From NCBI RefSeq assembly GCF_014635305.1, contig NZ_BMCS01000001.1, positions 992,001-1,056,000 of the forward strand: DNA of 64,000 bases. Direction: 5' to 3'. Origin of the DNA: Williamsia phyllosphaerae (GTDB lineage Bacteria > Actinomycetota > Actinomycetes > Mycobacteriales > Mycobacteriaceae). Below the pieces are notes generated by a model, which was not told where the DNA came from, did no database searches, and saw nothing but the letters and a program-made list of their open reading frames with translations. The position numbers were made by a program, and so were the translations under genes. Numbering within the stretch: the first letter of the stretch is position 1; each line of letters starts with the position of its first letter. This document shows positions 30,569 through 41,100 of this stretch, one piece after another.

Positions 30569-33500
30569 ATGGCCGGACTCACCTCGCTCATCCCGACCAG
30601 GTCGGCCACGCCCGCCGACGACTCCCCCGGTACCCGCCGCGACTCGGTGGAACGCTCGGTACGGCTGCTCGACCGGATCCGTACGCCGCGCGGGATCGGT
30701 GGACGGGCACCCCACCACGCCGGCCTCGTGGTGGGGACACTGGCGGCGATCTCGCTCGTCAGCAGCGTCTCGGTGACCTTCCGTCACATCATCGCGATAC
30801 CGCGGGACTGGGTGGACCTCTACGTCATCTCGGCCCCGGACACCAGCTTCGCCTGGGCGTTCGTCCTGGCCCTGCTGGCGGTCGCGCTCTCGGCGCGTAA
30901 ACGCGTGGCGTGGTGGCTGACCGCGCTCTACCTGCTGCTCTTCGCGGGCACCAACGCGCTGCTGCTGGTCCCGGAGATCGGTCGTGAGTACGACGTCACG
31001 ATGGCCGGACGGGTCAGCCTGGTCATCGGACTGTGTCTCGATGCGGCCGTGTTGGTGTTCCTGGCGATCACCTACCGGCAGTTCTACACGCGGGTGCGTC
31101 GCGGTGCGCTGCTCAAGGCGCTCGCGGTCCTCGCGGGCGGACTGCTGGCGGCCACCCTCGTCGGCTGGGGACTGGTCGAGGCGTTCCCCCGCAGCCTCAC
31201 CGCCGACCAACGTCTCGCCTACGCGTTCAACCGGGTGGTGACCTTCTCCTCGGTCGACAAGGGCACCTTCGACGGCAACCACACCTACACCGTCATCAAC
31301 TCGCTGCTCGGTCTGCTGGGCGCCCTCGCGCTGATCCTCGCCGCCATCGTGTTGTTCCGGTCGCAGCGGCTCGCCGGCCTGTTGACCCCCGCCGACGAAC
31401 GACTCATCCGTGCGCTCATCGAGGCCTACAACGACGACGACTCGCTGGCGTACTTCTCCACCCGGCGCGACAAGGCGGTCGTGTTCGCACCCAACGCCCA
31501 CGCCGCCATCACCTATCGCGTCGAGGTCGGCGTCTGCCTGGCCAGCGGCGACCCCATCGGCGACCCACGACACTGGCCGGACGCCATCGCCGAGTTCCTC
31601 GCCCTGTGCGAGCAGTACGGCTGGCACCCCGCCGCGATGGGGGCGAGCGAACGCGGCGCGACGGCGTTCTCCGCGGCCGGGATGACCGCGCTGAACATCG
31701 GCGACGAAGCCATCGTCGACACCCGCACCTACAGCCTCGCCGGGCCGGACATGCGCGGTGTGCGCCAGGCCGTGACGCGCTGCCTGCGCGCCGGGATCAC
31801 CGTGCGGATACGTCGCCACGGCGATCTCTCCGACGCCGAGATGGCCGGCGTGATCGCCCGCGCCGACGCCTGGCGCGACACCGACGAGGAGCGCGGGTTC
31901 GCGATGGCGTTGAGCCGTCTCGGTGATCGCCTCGACGACGACTGCCTGCTCGTGGAGGCGGTGGCGGACGCGGACACCGACGCCGAGAAGGTCGTCGGGA
32001 TGCTGTCGTTCGTGCCGTGGGGTCGCACCGGGGTTTCCCTGGACCTGATGCGTCGCGACCGCGATTCGATCAACGGGATCGTCGAGACCATGGTCACCGA
32101 ACTCGCGGCCGGTGCATCGAACTTCAACATCACCCGGATCTCGCTGAACTTCGCCGCCTTCCGGGAGGTGTTCGCGTACGGCGAGAAGATCGGCGCCGGG
32201 CCGGTGATGAAGGGCGCCCACGGCGTCCTCACCTTCGCCTCACGGTTTGTGCAGATGGAGTCGCTGTACCGGTCCAACGACAAGTACCTGCCCACCTGGA
32301 CGCCGCGGTTCCTCTGCTGCGAGGACGCTCGACTGATCCTGCGTGCCGGTGTCGCCGCGATCGTGACCGAGGGGTTCGTCACCCTCCCGCGGTTCCGCCG
32401 GGACACCCGCGCCCACGTCGGTACGCAGTGCGCCATCCCGAGCGGGCTCGACGCCGACACCGTCGTCGCCGAGATCGCCGAGGACGCCCAGACCCGGTCG
32501 GAGGGCGTGCGTCGACCCGAGCAGGTCCGGGTCCGACTCGACAAGTTGTCGGCGATGTCGGCGGCCGGGATCGAGGCCTACCCGTCGGCGCGGGTCCCGT
32601 CGCATGCGGTGGCCGAGGCGCTGACCGAGACCGAGGGCACCGACGTCCGGATCGCCGGACGCGTGTTGCGGTTGCGCGACTTCGGCAAGGTCGTGTTCGC
32701 CGAGGTACGCGACTGGACCGGCACGGCCCAGGTGGTGCTCGATGCCGCAGCCCTCGACGGCCAGACCACCTCGGAGGCCGGCGATTTCGCACGCACCGTG
32801 GATCTCGGCGACCTGGTCGAGGTATCCGGCACCATGGGACGAAGCCGCAGCGGCGAGTGGTCGGTGCTGGCGTCGGACTGGCGGATGATCGGCAAGTGTC
32901 TGCACCCGTTGCCCGACAAGTGGAGTGGGCTCACCGACCCCGAGGCCCGGGTCCGTCAGCGCTACGTCGACCTCGCGATCGATCCGCGCGCCGGGGACCG
33001 CCTGCGTACCCGCAGTCTGGCGGTGAAATCCATGCGCGACTTCCTGTCCGAGCGCGGCTTCCTCGAGGTGGAGACGCCGATCCTGCAGCGGATCCACGGC
33101 GGGGCCAACGCGGAGCCGTTCCGCACCCACATCAACGCCTATGACCTCGACCTGTACCTGCGGATCGCGCCCGAGCTCTACCTCAAGCGGTTGTGCGTGG
33201 GCGGGGTCGAGCGGGTCTTCGAGATCGGACGGAACTTCCGCAACGAGGGCGTGGACTTCAGCCACAACCCGGAGTTCACCAGTCTCGAGGCCTATCAGGC
33301 CCATGGTGACTACGACACGATGCTGCACCTGACCCGCGAGCTGATCCAGAACGCCGCGACCGCGGCACACGGCAGCCCGGTCGTCATGCGTCCCGGCCCC
33401 GACGGACCGGTGCCGGTCGACATCTCCGGCGAGTGGCCCGTCACCACGGTGCACGCGGCGGTGTCGGAGGCGGCGGGCGAGAAGATCGACCCCACCACCG

Positions 33501-33973
33501 GGATCGAGCAGCTGCGCACCATCTGTGACAGGCTGGCGATCGTCTGTCGACCGGAATGGGACGCCGGCCAGATCGTGCTCGAGCTCTATGAGCACCTCGT
33601 CGAGGATCGGACCACCATGCCGACGTTCTACAAGGACTTCCCGACGTCGGTGTCGCCGCTGACGAGGTCCGATCCGGACTCCCCCGGGGTCGCCCAGCGG
33701 TGGGATCTCGTCGCGTGGGGTGTCGAGTTAGGCACTGCCTACAGCGAACTCACCGATCCGGTCGAGCAGCGTTCCCGGCTCACCGCGCAATCGCAGCGAG
33801 CGGCCGGCGGTGACGCCGAGGCCATGGAGCTCGACGAGGACTTCCTCACCGCACTCGAGTACGCGATGCCGCCCACAGGCGGACTCGGCATCGGTGTCGA
33901 TCGCGTCATCATGCTGATCACCGGTCAGTCCATCCGCGAGAGCCTCGCGTTCCCACTGGCCAAACCCCGATGA
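30569..33973 (+). CDS. lysX: Bifunctional LysX: lysyl-phosphatidylglycerol synthase fused to lysyl-tRNA synthetase
   Basis: A 1134-residue fusion. Residues ~1-290 carry six or seven transmembrane helices. About 300-580 is the MprF-type cytoplasmic transferase (DUF2156). About 640-760 is an OB-fold anticodon-binding domain ([16 protein letters not shown]), and the rest is a class II LysRS core with motif 2 ([10 protein letters not shown]) and motif 3 ([13 protein letters not shown], near 1104). The enzyme charges tRNA with Lys and passes it to phosphatidylglycerol, making the membrane more positive and resistant to cationic peptides. The arrangement is typical of mycobacteria and relatives. 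A separate housekeeping lysS should exist elsewhere. The stop overlaps the next gene by 4 nt. Confidence 0.95.
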   Translation: MAGLTSLIPTRSATPADDSPGTRRDSVERSVRLLDRIRTPRGIGGRAPHHAGLVVGTLAAISLVSSVSVTFRHIIAIPRDWVDLYVISAPDTSFAWAFVLALLAVALSARKRVAWWLTALYLLLFAGTNALLLVPEIGREYDVTMAGRVSLVIGLCLDAAVLVFLAITYRQFYTRVRRGALLKALAVLAGGLLAATLVGWGLVEAFPRSLTADQRLAYAFNRVVTFSSVDKGTFDGNHTYTVINSLLGLLGALALILAAIVLFRSQRLAGLLTPADERLIRALIEAYNDDDSLAYFSTRRDKAVVFAPNAHAAITYRVEVGVCLASGDPIGDPRHWPDAIAEFLALCEQYGWHPAAMGASERGATAFSAAGMTALNIGDEAIVDTRTYSLAGPDMRGVRQAVTRCLRAGITVRIRRHGDLSDAEMAGVIARADAWRDTDEERGFAMALSRLGDRLDDDCLLVEAVADADTDAEKVVGMLSFVPWGRTGVSLDLMRRDRDSINGIVETMVTELAAGASNFNITRISLNFAAFREVFAYGEKIGAGPVMKGAHGVLTFASRFVQMESLYRSNDKYLPTWTPRFLCCEDARLILRAGVAAIVTEGFVTLPRFRRDTRAHVGTQCAIPSGLDADTVVAEIAEDAQTRSEGVRRPEQVRVRLDKLSAMSAAGIEAYPSARVPSHAVAEALTETEGTDVRIAGRVLRLRDFGKVVFAEVRDWTGTAQVVLDAAALDGQTTSEAGDFARTVDLGDLVEVSGTMGRSRSGEWSVLASDWRMIGKCLHPLPDKWSGLTDPEARVRQRYVDLAIDPRAGDRLRTRSLAVKSMRDFLSERGFLEVETPILQRIHGGANAEPFRTHINAYDLDLYLRIAPELYLKRLCVGGVERVFEIGRNFRNEGVDFSHNPEFTSLEAYQAHGDYDTMLHLTRELIQNAATAAHGSPVVMRPGPDGPVPVDISGEWPVTTVHAAVSEAAGEKIDPTTGIEQLRTICDRLAIVCRPEWDAGQIVLELYEHLVEDRTTMPTFYKDFPTSVSPLTRSDPDSPGVAQRWDLVAWGVELGTAYSELTDPVEQRSRLTAQSQRAAGGDAEAMELDEDFLTALEYAMPPTGGLGIGVDRVIMLITGQSIRESLAFPLAKPR

Positions 33974-34878
33974 GCCGCCGCGACGCACTCACCGACCCCG
34001 TCGCGCTGCCCGGCCGACTGATCGAGATCGACGGTCTGACGACCCACGTCCTCGTGGAGGGATCAGGACCGCCCGTGCTGCTGCTCGCGGCGCTGGGCAG
34101 CAACTGGTTCGACCTCGACCAGCTCGCCGACGAACTGGTCGGTCAGTTCACCGTGATCCGCTACGACCGACCGGGGTACGGGGCCAGTGAATCTTTGCCC
34201 CGCGACCGGTTCCCGACGCTGCGCGGCGAGATCGACCGGATGGCGGCGGTTCTCGACTCGGCCGGCGTCACCGATCCCGTTCTCATCGCGGCGCACTCGC
34301 TGTCGTCGCTCTACGCCGAGGCGTTCGCGCGTGATCGGCCCGAGCGGACCGCCGCGGTGATGATGATCGACGGGACGTTCGTCATGGTGCCGTGGCGGGT
34401 CCTGCCCACCGCCCTGCGGGTCCGCAACTGCCACCGCGCCGTCCGGGTGGTCGACGCGCTACGGCTTCCGCAGTTGATGGGGCCGATGGTGCACGATTCG
34501 GTGTTGCCCACTCCCCCGGGCGGTTTCACCGCGGTCCAGCAGTTCTGGACGCGGGCGGTGTTCACCACGACGACGATGCTGCGGGCGACGCTGGTGGAGA
34601 ACGCGGCGTTCCCGTCGGTCAACGCCGACCTCGTCGCGTTGCGTCGGGAACGGCCTGCCGTCGACGCCGCGGTGACGGTGGTGGCAGCCCTCGCCGAGGC
34701 CGGCGGGTGGCGCCGCTTCTGGCGATGGCGTCAGGAGCGCTTCGCCGAGATGCTCGGCGGTGTGTTCGAGGAGATCAGTCCCGCGAACCACTTCGTCGTG
34801 ACGCAGCACCCGGCCGCGATGGGTCTCATGATCACCCGATTGGCCCGGCGCGCAGGCCTTCTCGACGCGGACAGCTGA
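33970..34878 (+). CDS. Alpha/beta hydrolase coupled to lysX
   Basis: A 302-residue alpha/beta hydrolase. The nucleophile Ser lies in [11 protein letters not shown] (about residue 110), where the usual G-x-S-x-G is degenerate (Ala and Ser replace the Gly residues). The pre-nucleophile loop reads [12 protein letters not shown] and the likely base is the His in SPANHFVV. The ATG overlaps the lysX stop (ATGA), so it is translated with LysX. A role acting on lipids modified by LysX, such as a lysyl-PG hydrolase, is an attractive but unproven inference. Confidence 0.8.
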   Translation: MSRRDALTDPVALPGRLIEIDGLTTHVLVEGSGPPVLLLAALGSNWFDLDQLADELVGQFTVIRYDRPGYGASESLPRDRFPTLRGEIDRMAAVLDSAGVTDPVLIAAHSLSSLYAEAFARDRPERTAAVMMIDGTFVMVPWRVLPTALRVRNCHRAVRVVDALRLPQLMGPMVHDSVLPTPPGGFTAVQQFWTRAVFTTTTMLRATLVENAAFPSVNADLVALRRERPAVDAAVTVVAALAEAGGWRRFWRWRQERFAEMLGGVFEEISPANHFVVTQHPAAMGLMITRLARRAGLLDADS

Positions 34879-34886
34879 CCGCGGAT

Positions 34887-35045
34887 CTAGAGATTCAACG
34901 CACGCAGTTCGGCGGCGGTCGCCATGCGCTCGCTGTCCTCCGGCCAGAGCCGGGCGAGTCGGTGCCGGGCGATCACTCCCCCACCGATCGGTCCGAAGAC
35001 CCGTGTTCGACGATGGCTGTTCGGTCTCACGTTCGTCAGCTTCAC
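34887..35045 (-). CDS. Possible small basic protein, 52 residues
   Basis: A short minus-strand ORF in the 277-nt gap between two plus-strand genes. GTG start; product begins MKLTNVRPNSHRRTRVF and ends AAELRALNL. Base composition and codon use (third-position GC) are like real genes for its last 30 codons. The ribosome site is weak, and I recognise no homologue. It could instead be the C-terminal remnant of a lost gene. The TAG stop lies 9 nt from the stop of the hydrolase gene, i.e. convergent. Confidence 0.35.
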   Translation of the reverse strand: MKLTNVRPNSHRRTRVFGPIGGGVIARHRLARLWPEDSERMATAAELRALNL

Positions 35046-35079
35046 GGTGCGATCACATCCTGTGTCCGGTTGGTGTCCG

Positions 35080-35095
35080 TGTGACGCACGTTACA
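35080..35095. promoter_or_regulatory. CRP/GlxR-like binding site
   Basis: TGTGACGCACGTTACA matches TGTGA-N6-TCACA at all but one fixed position. It is centred about 68 nt before the SMP-30 gene start and 42 nt before the small minus-strand ORF start. Confidence 0.5.
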
Positions 35096-35155
35096 GGTGT
35101 GACTCAGCCCGCCGAACCACGACACGCGGGTCGCCCACTGTGTTTCCATCGAGAC

Positions 35156-36031
35156 ATGAAACCTGATGCCACGGTCGTTCTCGACGGTTACACCTACTTC
35201 GAGTGCCCCCGGTGGCACGACGGCCGGGTGTGGGTGTCGGACTTCTACACCTTCGAGGTGCTCTCGGCGCTACCCGACGGCTCCGACGTCCGCGTGGAAG
35301 CGACTGTGCCGCAGCAACCATCCGGCCTCGGTTGGCTCCCCGACGGCCGACTCCTCGTGGTGTCGATGCGCGATCACACCATCCTGCGTCGTGAGGCCGA
35401 CGGGACACTGGTCGTCCACGCCGATCTGTCCGAGCACGTCTCCGCCCACCTCAACGACATGCTCGTCGACCCCGACGGGCGGGCCTACGTGGGCAATTTC
35501 GGCTTCGACCTCATGAACGGGGGCACCCCGGCCACCGCGACGCTGATCCTCGTGGACCCGGACGGATCGTCGCGGGTCGTCGCCACCGACCTCTGGTTCC
35601 CCAACGGCATGGCGCTCACGCCGGACGGCGAACTCCTGGTCGACGAGACGGTCGCCAACCGGATCAGCGTGTTCTCGATCGACGCCGACGGGGGCCTCGG
35701 TGAGCGTCGCGACTGGGCGACGTTCGGCGACATCCCCGACATGACCAGCATCGAGACCGCCATCGGCGGACTCAGCCTGGCACCAGACGGGTGCGCCATC
35801 GACACCGACGGGTCGCTCTGGGTCGCCGACGCGCTCGGTGGCCGTATCGCCCACGTGGTGGCCGGGCAGGGCGTGGTGGACCAGCTCGACTTCGACAGCG
35901 GCGTGTTCGCCTGCGGCTTCGGCGGCGAGGACGGCCGCACCCTCTTCGTCTGCGCGGCACCCGACTTCGACGAGCACGCCCGGAAGGTCGCCCGCGACGG
36001 CAAGCTCCTGGCGGTGCAGCTACCCGCGTAG
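35156..36031 (+). CDS. SMP-30/gluconolactonase-like protein
   Basis: A 291-residue six-bladed beta-propeller lactonase. Metal ligands typical of SMP-30/LRE are visible: Glu in YFECPRWH (about residue 18), Asn in HLNDMLVDPDG, Asn in WFPNGMALTPDG and Asp in CAIDTDGSLWVAD. It hydrolyses sugar lactones or related lactones using a divalent metal. The ATG at 35156 gives the expected short N terminus; a longer ORF from 35003 crosses the CRP-like site and is rejected. A CRP/GlxR-type site upstream suggests carbon-source control. Confidence 0.88.
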   Translation: MKPDATVVLDGYTYFECPRWHDGRVWVSDFYTFEVLSALPDGSDVRVEATVPQQPSGLGWLPDGRLLVVSMRDHTILRREADGTLVVHADLSEHVSAHLNDMLVDPDGRAYVGNFGFDLMNGGTPATATLILVDPDGSSRVVATDLWFPNGMALTPDGELLVDETVANRISVFSIDADGGLGERRDWATFGDIPDMTSIETAIGGLSLAPDGCAIDTDGSLWVADALGGRIAHVVAGQGVVDQLDFDSGVFACGFGGEDGRTLFVCAAPDFDEHARKVARDGKLLAVQLPA

Positions 36032-36067
36032 GCGTGAACGGGCACCCTCATTCGCCTGGCGTAACAT

Positions 36068-36080
36068 CCGTACAGTACGG
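36068..36080. promoter_or_regulatory. 13-bp palindrome overlapping a possible -10
   Basis: CCGTACAGTACGG is a perfect inverted repeat (6-bp arms, central A). It contains TACAGT and lies 37 nt before the secreted-protein start, so it is a possible operator. Confidence 0.35.
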
Positions 36081-36116
36081 TCTATCCGACTTGCCAACCG
36101 ATTCGGGGAGATGTTC

Positions 36117-36617
36117 ATGCGCACGTACTTTCGATCATTTGTGGCGGCGGCAGCGGTGGCCGCTGCAATGGTCACCGGAGGATTCGCCACTGCCGCGCCG
36201 GCTGCGGCCGCGCCGCGGGAAAAGCCCGTGCAAGGGGTGACGCTCTACAGCAACACTGTCGCCACGTTCGGGGATCACGATTTCTGCCGCGGTTCTGCCA
36301 ACGCCCGCTACACCTCCCCGAAGCGCGGTGTCCTCCGACTGACACTGACCTCCAACGGGTTCATCGGTAACGGAGCGGGCTGGAAGAAGAACCCAAAGTG
36401 CCGAGTGCTGTTCATCGCCAGTCAGGTCAGTTCGGTGTCCCTCCTGGGCGAGACATTCATCCCGGCCACGTTCGGGTCCAAGCCCGGCCAGAAGATCACC
36501 CGCGACGTCCGCACAGGTTCCGGGCTGGTGCAGTTCGGCTTGGCGCCGTATTCGGCGAACTCACCCGTACGCGTCTTGCAGGGAAGCGGTTTCACCTCTT
36601 ACCTTCTCGTGCCGTAG
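36117..36617 (+). CDS. Secreted protein of unknown function with one likely disulfide
   Basis: A 166-residue protein starting MRTYFRSF with an Ala-rich signal peptide cleaved near AAAAP. The ATG at 36117 is chosen because GGGGAG lies 6 nt upstream; an ATG 6 nt earlier is possible. The mature part is ~130 residues, basic and beta-rich, with two Cys (HDFCRGSAN and NPKCRVLF) and Gly/Ser-rich strands. It resembles small secreted proteins of mycolate bacteria, but no family is recognised. A hairpin terminator follows. Confidence 0.75.
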   Translation: MRTYFRSFVAAAAVAAAMVTGGFATAAPAAAAPREKPVQGVTLYSNTVATFGDHDFCRGSANARYTSPKRGVLRLTLTSNGFIGNGAGWKKNPKCRVLFIASQVSSVSLLGETFIPATFGSKPGQKITRDVRTGSGLVQFGLAPYSANSPVRVLQGSGFTSYLLVP

Positions 36618-36640
36618 CTCTCGCTGGATCTAACAGAAAA

Positions 36641-36667
36641 GCCACCGACAGCGTTGCTGTCGGTGGC
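36641..36667. terminator. Bidirectional terminator between the secreted-protein gene and gltD
   Basis: A perfect 11-bp stem GCCACCGACAG with loop CGTTG is flanked by AAAA on one side and a T-rich stretch on the other. ACAGAA/TTCTGT extend the pairing. It serves the convergent genes on both sides. Confidence 0.8.
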
Positions 36668-36708
36668 CCTTCTGTTGCTTCTGTTGTGCCTGTGCCTGCT
36701 GAGTCAGC

Positions 36709-38175
36709 TCAGCGCTGCGGTGCCATGGTGGGGTGTATCGGCGCGGGCAGGAAGGTCTGCTCGCTCAGATACTTGTCCGCACCGGCGGCCGCGGAACGGC
36801 CCTCGGCGATGGCCCACACGATGAGCGACTGCCCGCGACCGGCGTCACCGGCGACGAACACGCCGGGGACGGTGGTCGCGAAGTTGTCGTCGCGCACCAC
36901 GTTTCCGCGCTCGTTGTAGTCGACGCCGAGCTTGTCGAGGAAGTCCTCGCGCTCGGGTCCGACGAAGCCCATGGCCAGCAGCACGAGATCGCACTCGAGC
37001 TCGAACTCCGAGTCCTCGACCTTCTCGAACTTGCCGCCGCTCATGACGACCTCGTGGGCCGAGAGTCCGGTGACCTTGCCGTCCGATCCGACGAACTTCT
37101 CGGTGTTGACCGAGAACACGCGCTCGCCGCCCTCCTCGTGGGCCGAGGACACCCGGAACATCAGCGGGTACGTCGGCCACGGGGTGGCCTCGGCACGCTC
37201 CTCCGGCGGACGCGGCATGATCTCGAACTGGTGCACGATCTCGGCGCCCTGCCGCAGCGACGTGCCGAGGCAATCCGCTCCGGTGTCGCCGCCGCCGATG
37301 ATGACGACCTTCTTGCCCTTGGCGGTGATGGGCGGCTGGCCGTCGGCGTCGGTGACGTCGTCGCCGAGCTGCACGCGGTTGGCCCAGGGCAGGAACTCCA
37401 TGGCCTGGTAGATGCCCTCGAACTCACGGCCCGGGATGGGCAGGTCGCGCCAGTTGGTCGCGCCGTTGGCGAGCACCACCGCGTCGTAGTCGGCACGAAG
37501 CTGCTCGACGGTGATGTCGACACCGACGTTGACGCCGGTGGTGAACACCGTGCCCTCGGCCTCCATCTGCTCCATCCGCCGATCGATGTGGCGCTTCTCC
37601 ATCTTGAACTCGGGGATCCCGTAGCGCAGCAGCCCGCCGATGCGGTCGGCCCGCTCGAGCACGGTCACATCGTGGCCGGCGCGCGTGAGCTGCTGTGCCG
37701 CAGCCATACCCGCGGGACCCGATCCGACCACGGCGACGGACTTGCCGGTCTTGACGGTCGGCATGACGGGACGAACCCAGCCCTGGTCGAACGCGTTGTT
37801 GATGAGCTCGACCTCGACCTGCTTGATGGTCACGGCGGGCTGGTTGATGCCCAGCACGCACGACGCCTCACACGGGGCCGGGCACAGCCGACCGGTGAAC
37901 TCCGGGAAGTTGTTCGTCGCGTGCAGACGGTCGATGCCGTCCTCCCACTGGTCCTTGTAGACCAGGTCGTTCCACTCCGGGATCAGGTTGCCCAGCGGAC
38001 AACCCATGTGACAGAACGGGATCCCGCAGTCCATGCAGCGGCTGGCCTGCTCGCGCAGGACCGTGCGATCAAAGTCCTCGTAGACCTCGCGCCAGTCCTG
38101 CAGACGCAGGTCGACCGGTCGCCGCTTCGGCAGTTCCCGCTCGGTGTGCTTGAGAAACCCTCGCTGATCAGCCAC
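36709..38175 (-). CDS. gltD: Glutamate synthase small subunit
   Basis: A 488-residue NADPH-dependent subunit that feeds electrons to GltB. The N-terminal Fe-S Cys motifs are [14 protein letters not shown] and CPAPCEASC. An FAD Rossmann motif [12 protein letters not shown] (about residue 150) and an NADPH motif [11 protein letters not shown] (about 290) follow. The closing [21 protein letters not shown] binds FAD. The GTG start at 38175 lies inside the gltB end (8-nt overlap) and has GGAGG 6 nt upstream; the longer frame to 38505 is a shadow of gltB. gltB-gltD form one operon. Confidence 0.95.
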   Translation of the reverse strand: MADQRGFLKHTERELPKRRPVDLRLQDWREVYEDFDRTVLREQASRCMDCGIPFCHMGCPLGNLIPEWNDLVYKDQWEDGIDRLHATNNFPEFTGRLCPAPCEASCVLGINQPAVTIKQVEVELINNAFDQGWVRPVMPTVKTGKSVAVVGSGPAGMAAAQQLTRAGHDVTVLERADRIGGLLRYGIPEFKMEKRHIDRRMEQMEAEGTVFTTGVNVGVDITVEQLRADYDAVVLANGATNWRDLPIPGREFEGIYQAMEFLPWANRVQLGDDVTDADGQPPITAKGKKVVIIGGGDTGADCLGTSLRQGAEIVHQFEIMPRPPEERAEATPWPTYPLMFRVSSAHEEGGERVFSVNTEKFVGSDGKVTGLSAHEVVMSGGKFEKVEDSEFELECDLVLLAMGFVGPEREDFLDKLGVDYNERGNVVRDDNFATTVPGVFVAGDAGRGQSLIVWAIAEGRSAAAGADKYLSEQTFLPAPIHPTMAPQR

Positions 38176-41100
38176 GTGCCGCCTCCATGATCGCCTCGTC
38201 CACGTTGCGGCCGTCCTTCTCTGCCGACTCGATCGCCGCGAGCACCTTCTTGAAGTCGCGCGGCATGACCTTGATGAACTTGTTCTTGGTGTTGTCCCAG
38301 TCGGCCAGGATGGCTGCGGCGACAGGTGAATCCGTCTCGTTACCGTGCTTGTCGATGATCCCGTGCAGGAACTCCAGGTCGTCGGAATCCAGCTCGTCGG
38401 GGTCGACCAACTCGGTGTTGAGGTTCTCGGGCAGCTTGCCGAACGGGTCGTAGACGAACGCGATACCGCCGGACATACCCGCCGCGAAGTTGCGGCCGGT
38501 GTCACCGAGCACCACGACGCGACCGCCGGTCATGTACTCACATCCGTGATCGCCTACGCCCTCGACGACCGCGATCGCACCGGAGTTGCGGACGCAGAAC
38601 CGCTCGCCCACCACACCACGGAGCAGGATCTCCCCGCCGGTGGCGCCGAAGCCGATCACGTTGCCGGCGATGATGTTCTCCTCGGCGACGAACCCCTCGG
38701 GCGCGACGCGCGACGGACGGATCACGATGCGACCGCCGGAGAGGCCCTTGCCGACGAAGTCGTTGGCGTCGCCCTCGAGTCGCAGCGTGATGCCCTTGGG
38801 CAGGAACGCGCCGAAGCTGTTGCCCGCCGACCCGGTGAAGTCGATGATCACCGTGCCCTCGGGCAGACCGCTCGCCCCGTACACCTTGGTCACCTCGTGA
38901 CCGAGCATCGTGCCGACGGTCCGGTTGACGTTCGAGATCGCCGACGTGAACGACACCCGCTCGCCCTTGTCGATGGCCGCCCGACTCTGTGCGATGAGCT
39001 GCTGATCGAGCGCCTTGTCCAGCGCGTGGTCCTGTCGGCCCGAGCAGTAGAGATCCTGGTTCATGAACGGCGAGTCCGCCTCGGCGAGGATCGGCGAGAG
39101 GTCGAGCTTGCCCGCCTTCGCGCCGCTCCAGTGTGCGAGTGCCTTGCCGGTGTCGAGGGCGGCGACCTGACCGACCGCCTCCTGCAGGGTGCGGAATCCC
39201 AGGCGCGCGAGCAACTCCCGCACCTCCTCGGCGATGAACATGAAGAAGTTCTCGACGAACTCCGGCTTGCCGGTGAACCGCTGACGCAGCAGCGGGTTCT
39301 GCGTCGCGACACCCACGGGGCAGGTGTCGAGGTGGCAGACCCGCATCATGATGCAGCCCGACACCACCAGCGGCGCGGTGGCGAAACCGAACTCCTCGCC
39401 GCCGAGCAGCGCGGCCACGACGACGTCGCGGCCGGTCTTGAGCTGGCCGTCGACCTGCACGACGATGCGATCACGGAGACCGTTGAGCAGCAACGTCTGC
39501 TGGGTCTCGGCGAGGCCGAGCTCCCACGGTGCGCCGGCGTGCTTCTCCGACGTCAACGGGGTGGCACCGGTGCCACCGTCGTGACCGGAGATGAGCACCA
39601 CATCGGCGTGCGCCTTGGAGACACCCGCGGCGACCGTGCCGACTCCGACCTCGGAGACCAGCTTCACGTGGATGCGGGCCGCCGGGTTGGCGTTCTTCAG
39701 GTCGTGGATCAGCTGAGCGAGATCCTCGATCGAGTAGATGTCGTGGTGCGGCGGCGGCGAGATCAGACCGACGCCGGGCGTCGAGCCACGGACCTCGGCG
39801 ACCCACGGGTACACCTTGTGCGGCGGCAGCTGGCCACCCTCGCCGGGCTTCGCGCCCTGCGCCATCTTGATCTGGATATCGGTGCAGTTGGTCAGGTAGT
39901 GCGACGAGACGCCGAAGCGTCCCGACGCGACCTGCTTGATCGCGCTGCGCCGCCAGTCGCCGTTCTCGTCCCGATCGAAGCGATCGACGCTCTCGCCGCC
40001 CTCACCGGAGTTGGACCGGCCACCGAGACGGTTCATCGCGATGGCGAGGGTCTCATGCGCCTCGGCGGAGATCGAGCCGAAGCTCATCGCGCCGGTGGAG
40101 AAACGCTTCACGATCTCCGACGCCGGCTCGACCTTGTCGATCGGGATCGGGTCACGGTCACCGAAGTTGAACTCGAACAGACCGCGCAGCGACGCCATGC
40201 GCGTCGACTGGTCGTCGATCAGCTTCGTGTACTCCTTGAACACCTTGTACTGCCCGGTGCGGGTCGCGTGCTGCAACTTGAACACGGTGTCCGGGTTGAA
40301 CAGGTGGTACTCGCCCTCACGGCGCCACTGGTACTCGCCGCCGACCTCGAGCTCGCGGTGTGCGCGCTCCTCGGGGCGGGCCTGGAAGGCCAGGTTGTGC
40401 CGGGAGGCGACGTCGGCGGCGATCTCGTCGAGACCGATTCCGTCGAGGTGGCTCTGCAGGCCGGTGAAGAACTCGTCGACGGTGTCCTGCGAGATGCCGA
40501 TGACCTGGAACAGCTGCGCGCCGGTGTAGGAGGCGAGCGTCGAGATGCCCATCTTGGACATCACCTTGAGCACGCCCTTGCCCGCGGCCTTGACGTAGTT
40601 GGCCTGGGCGGTGGCGAAGTCGATGTCTCCGAGCACGCCGCGCTCGACCATGTCCTCGATGGACTCGAGTGCCATGTACGGGTTGATCGCGGCGGCACCG
40701 AAGCCGACCAGGCACGCCATGTGGTGCACCTCGCGGGCGTCACCCGCCTCGACGAGCAGACCGACCTGGGTGCGCGTCTTCTCGCGCACCAGGTGGTGGT
40801 GCACCGCCGAGGTCAGCAGCAGCGACGGGATGGGGGCCATCGTCTCGTCGGACTCGCGGTCGGACAGCACGATGAGGCGGACCCCGTCGGCGATCGCCGC
40901 GGAGACCTGGGAGCGCACGTCGTCGAGCGCCGCACGCAGACCGGCACCGCCGTCGGCGACCGTGTACAGACCACGGATCTGGACGCTGCGGAAGTCGGGG
41001 TAGTTGCCGTCGTCGTTGATGCGGACCAGCTTCGCCAGCGCGTCGTTGTCGAGGATCGGCTGTGCGAGAGCGATCTGACGGCAGGAGTCGGCGGTCGGGT

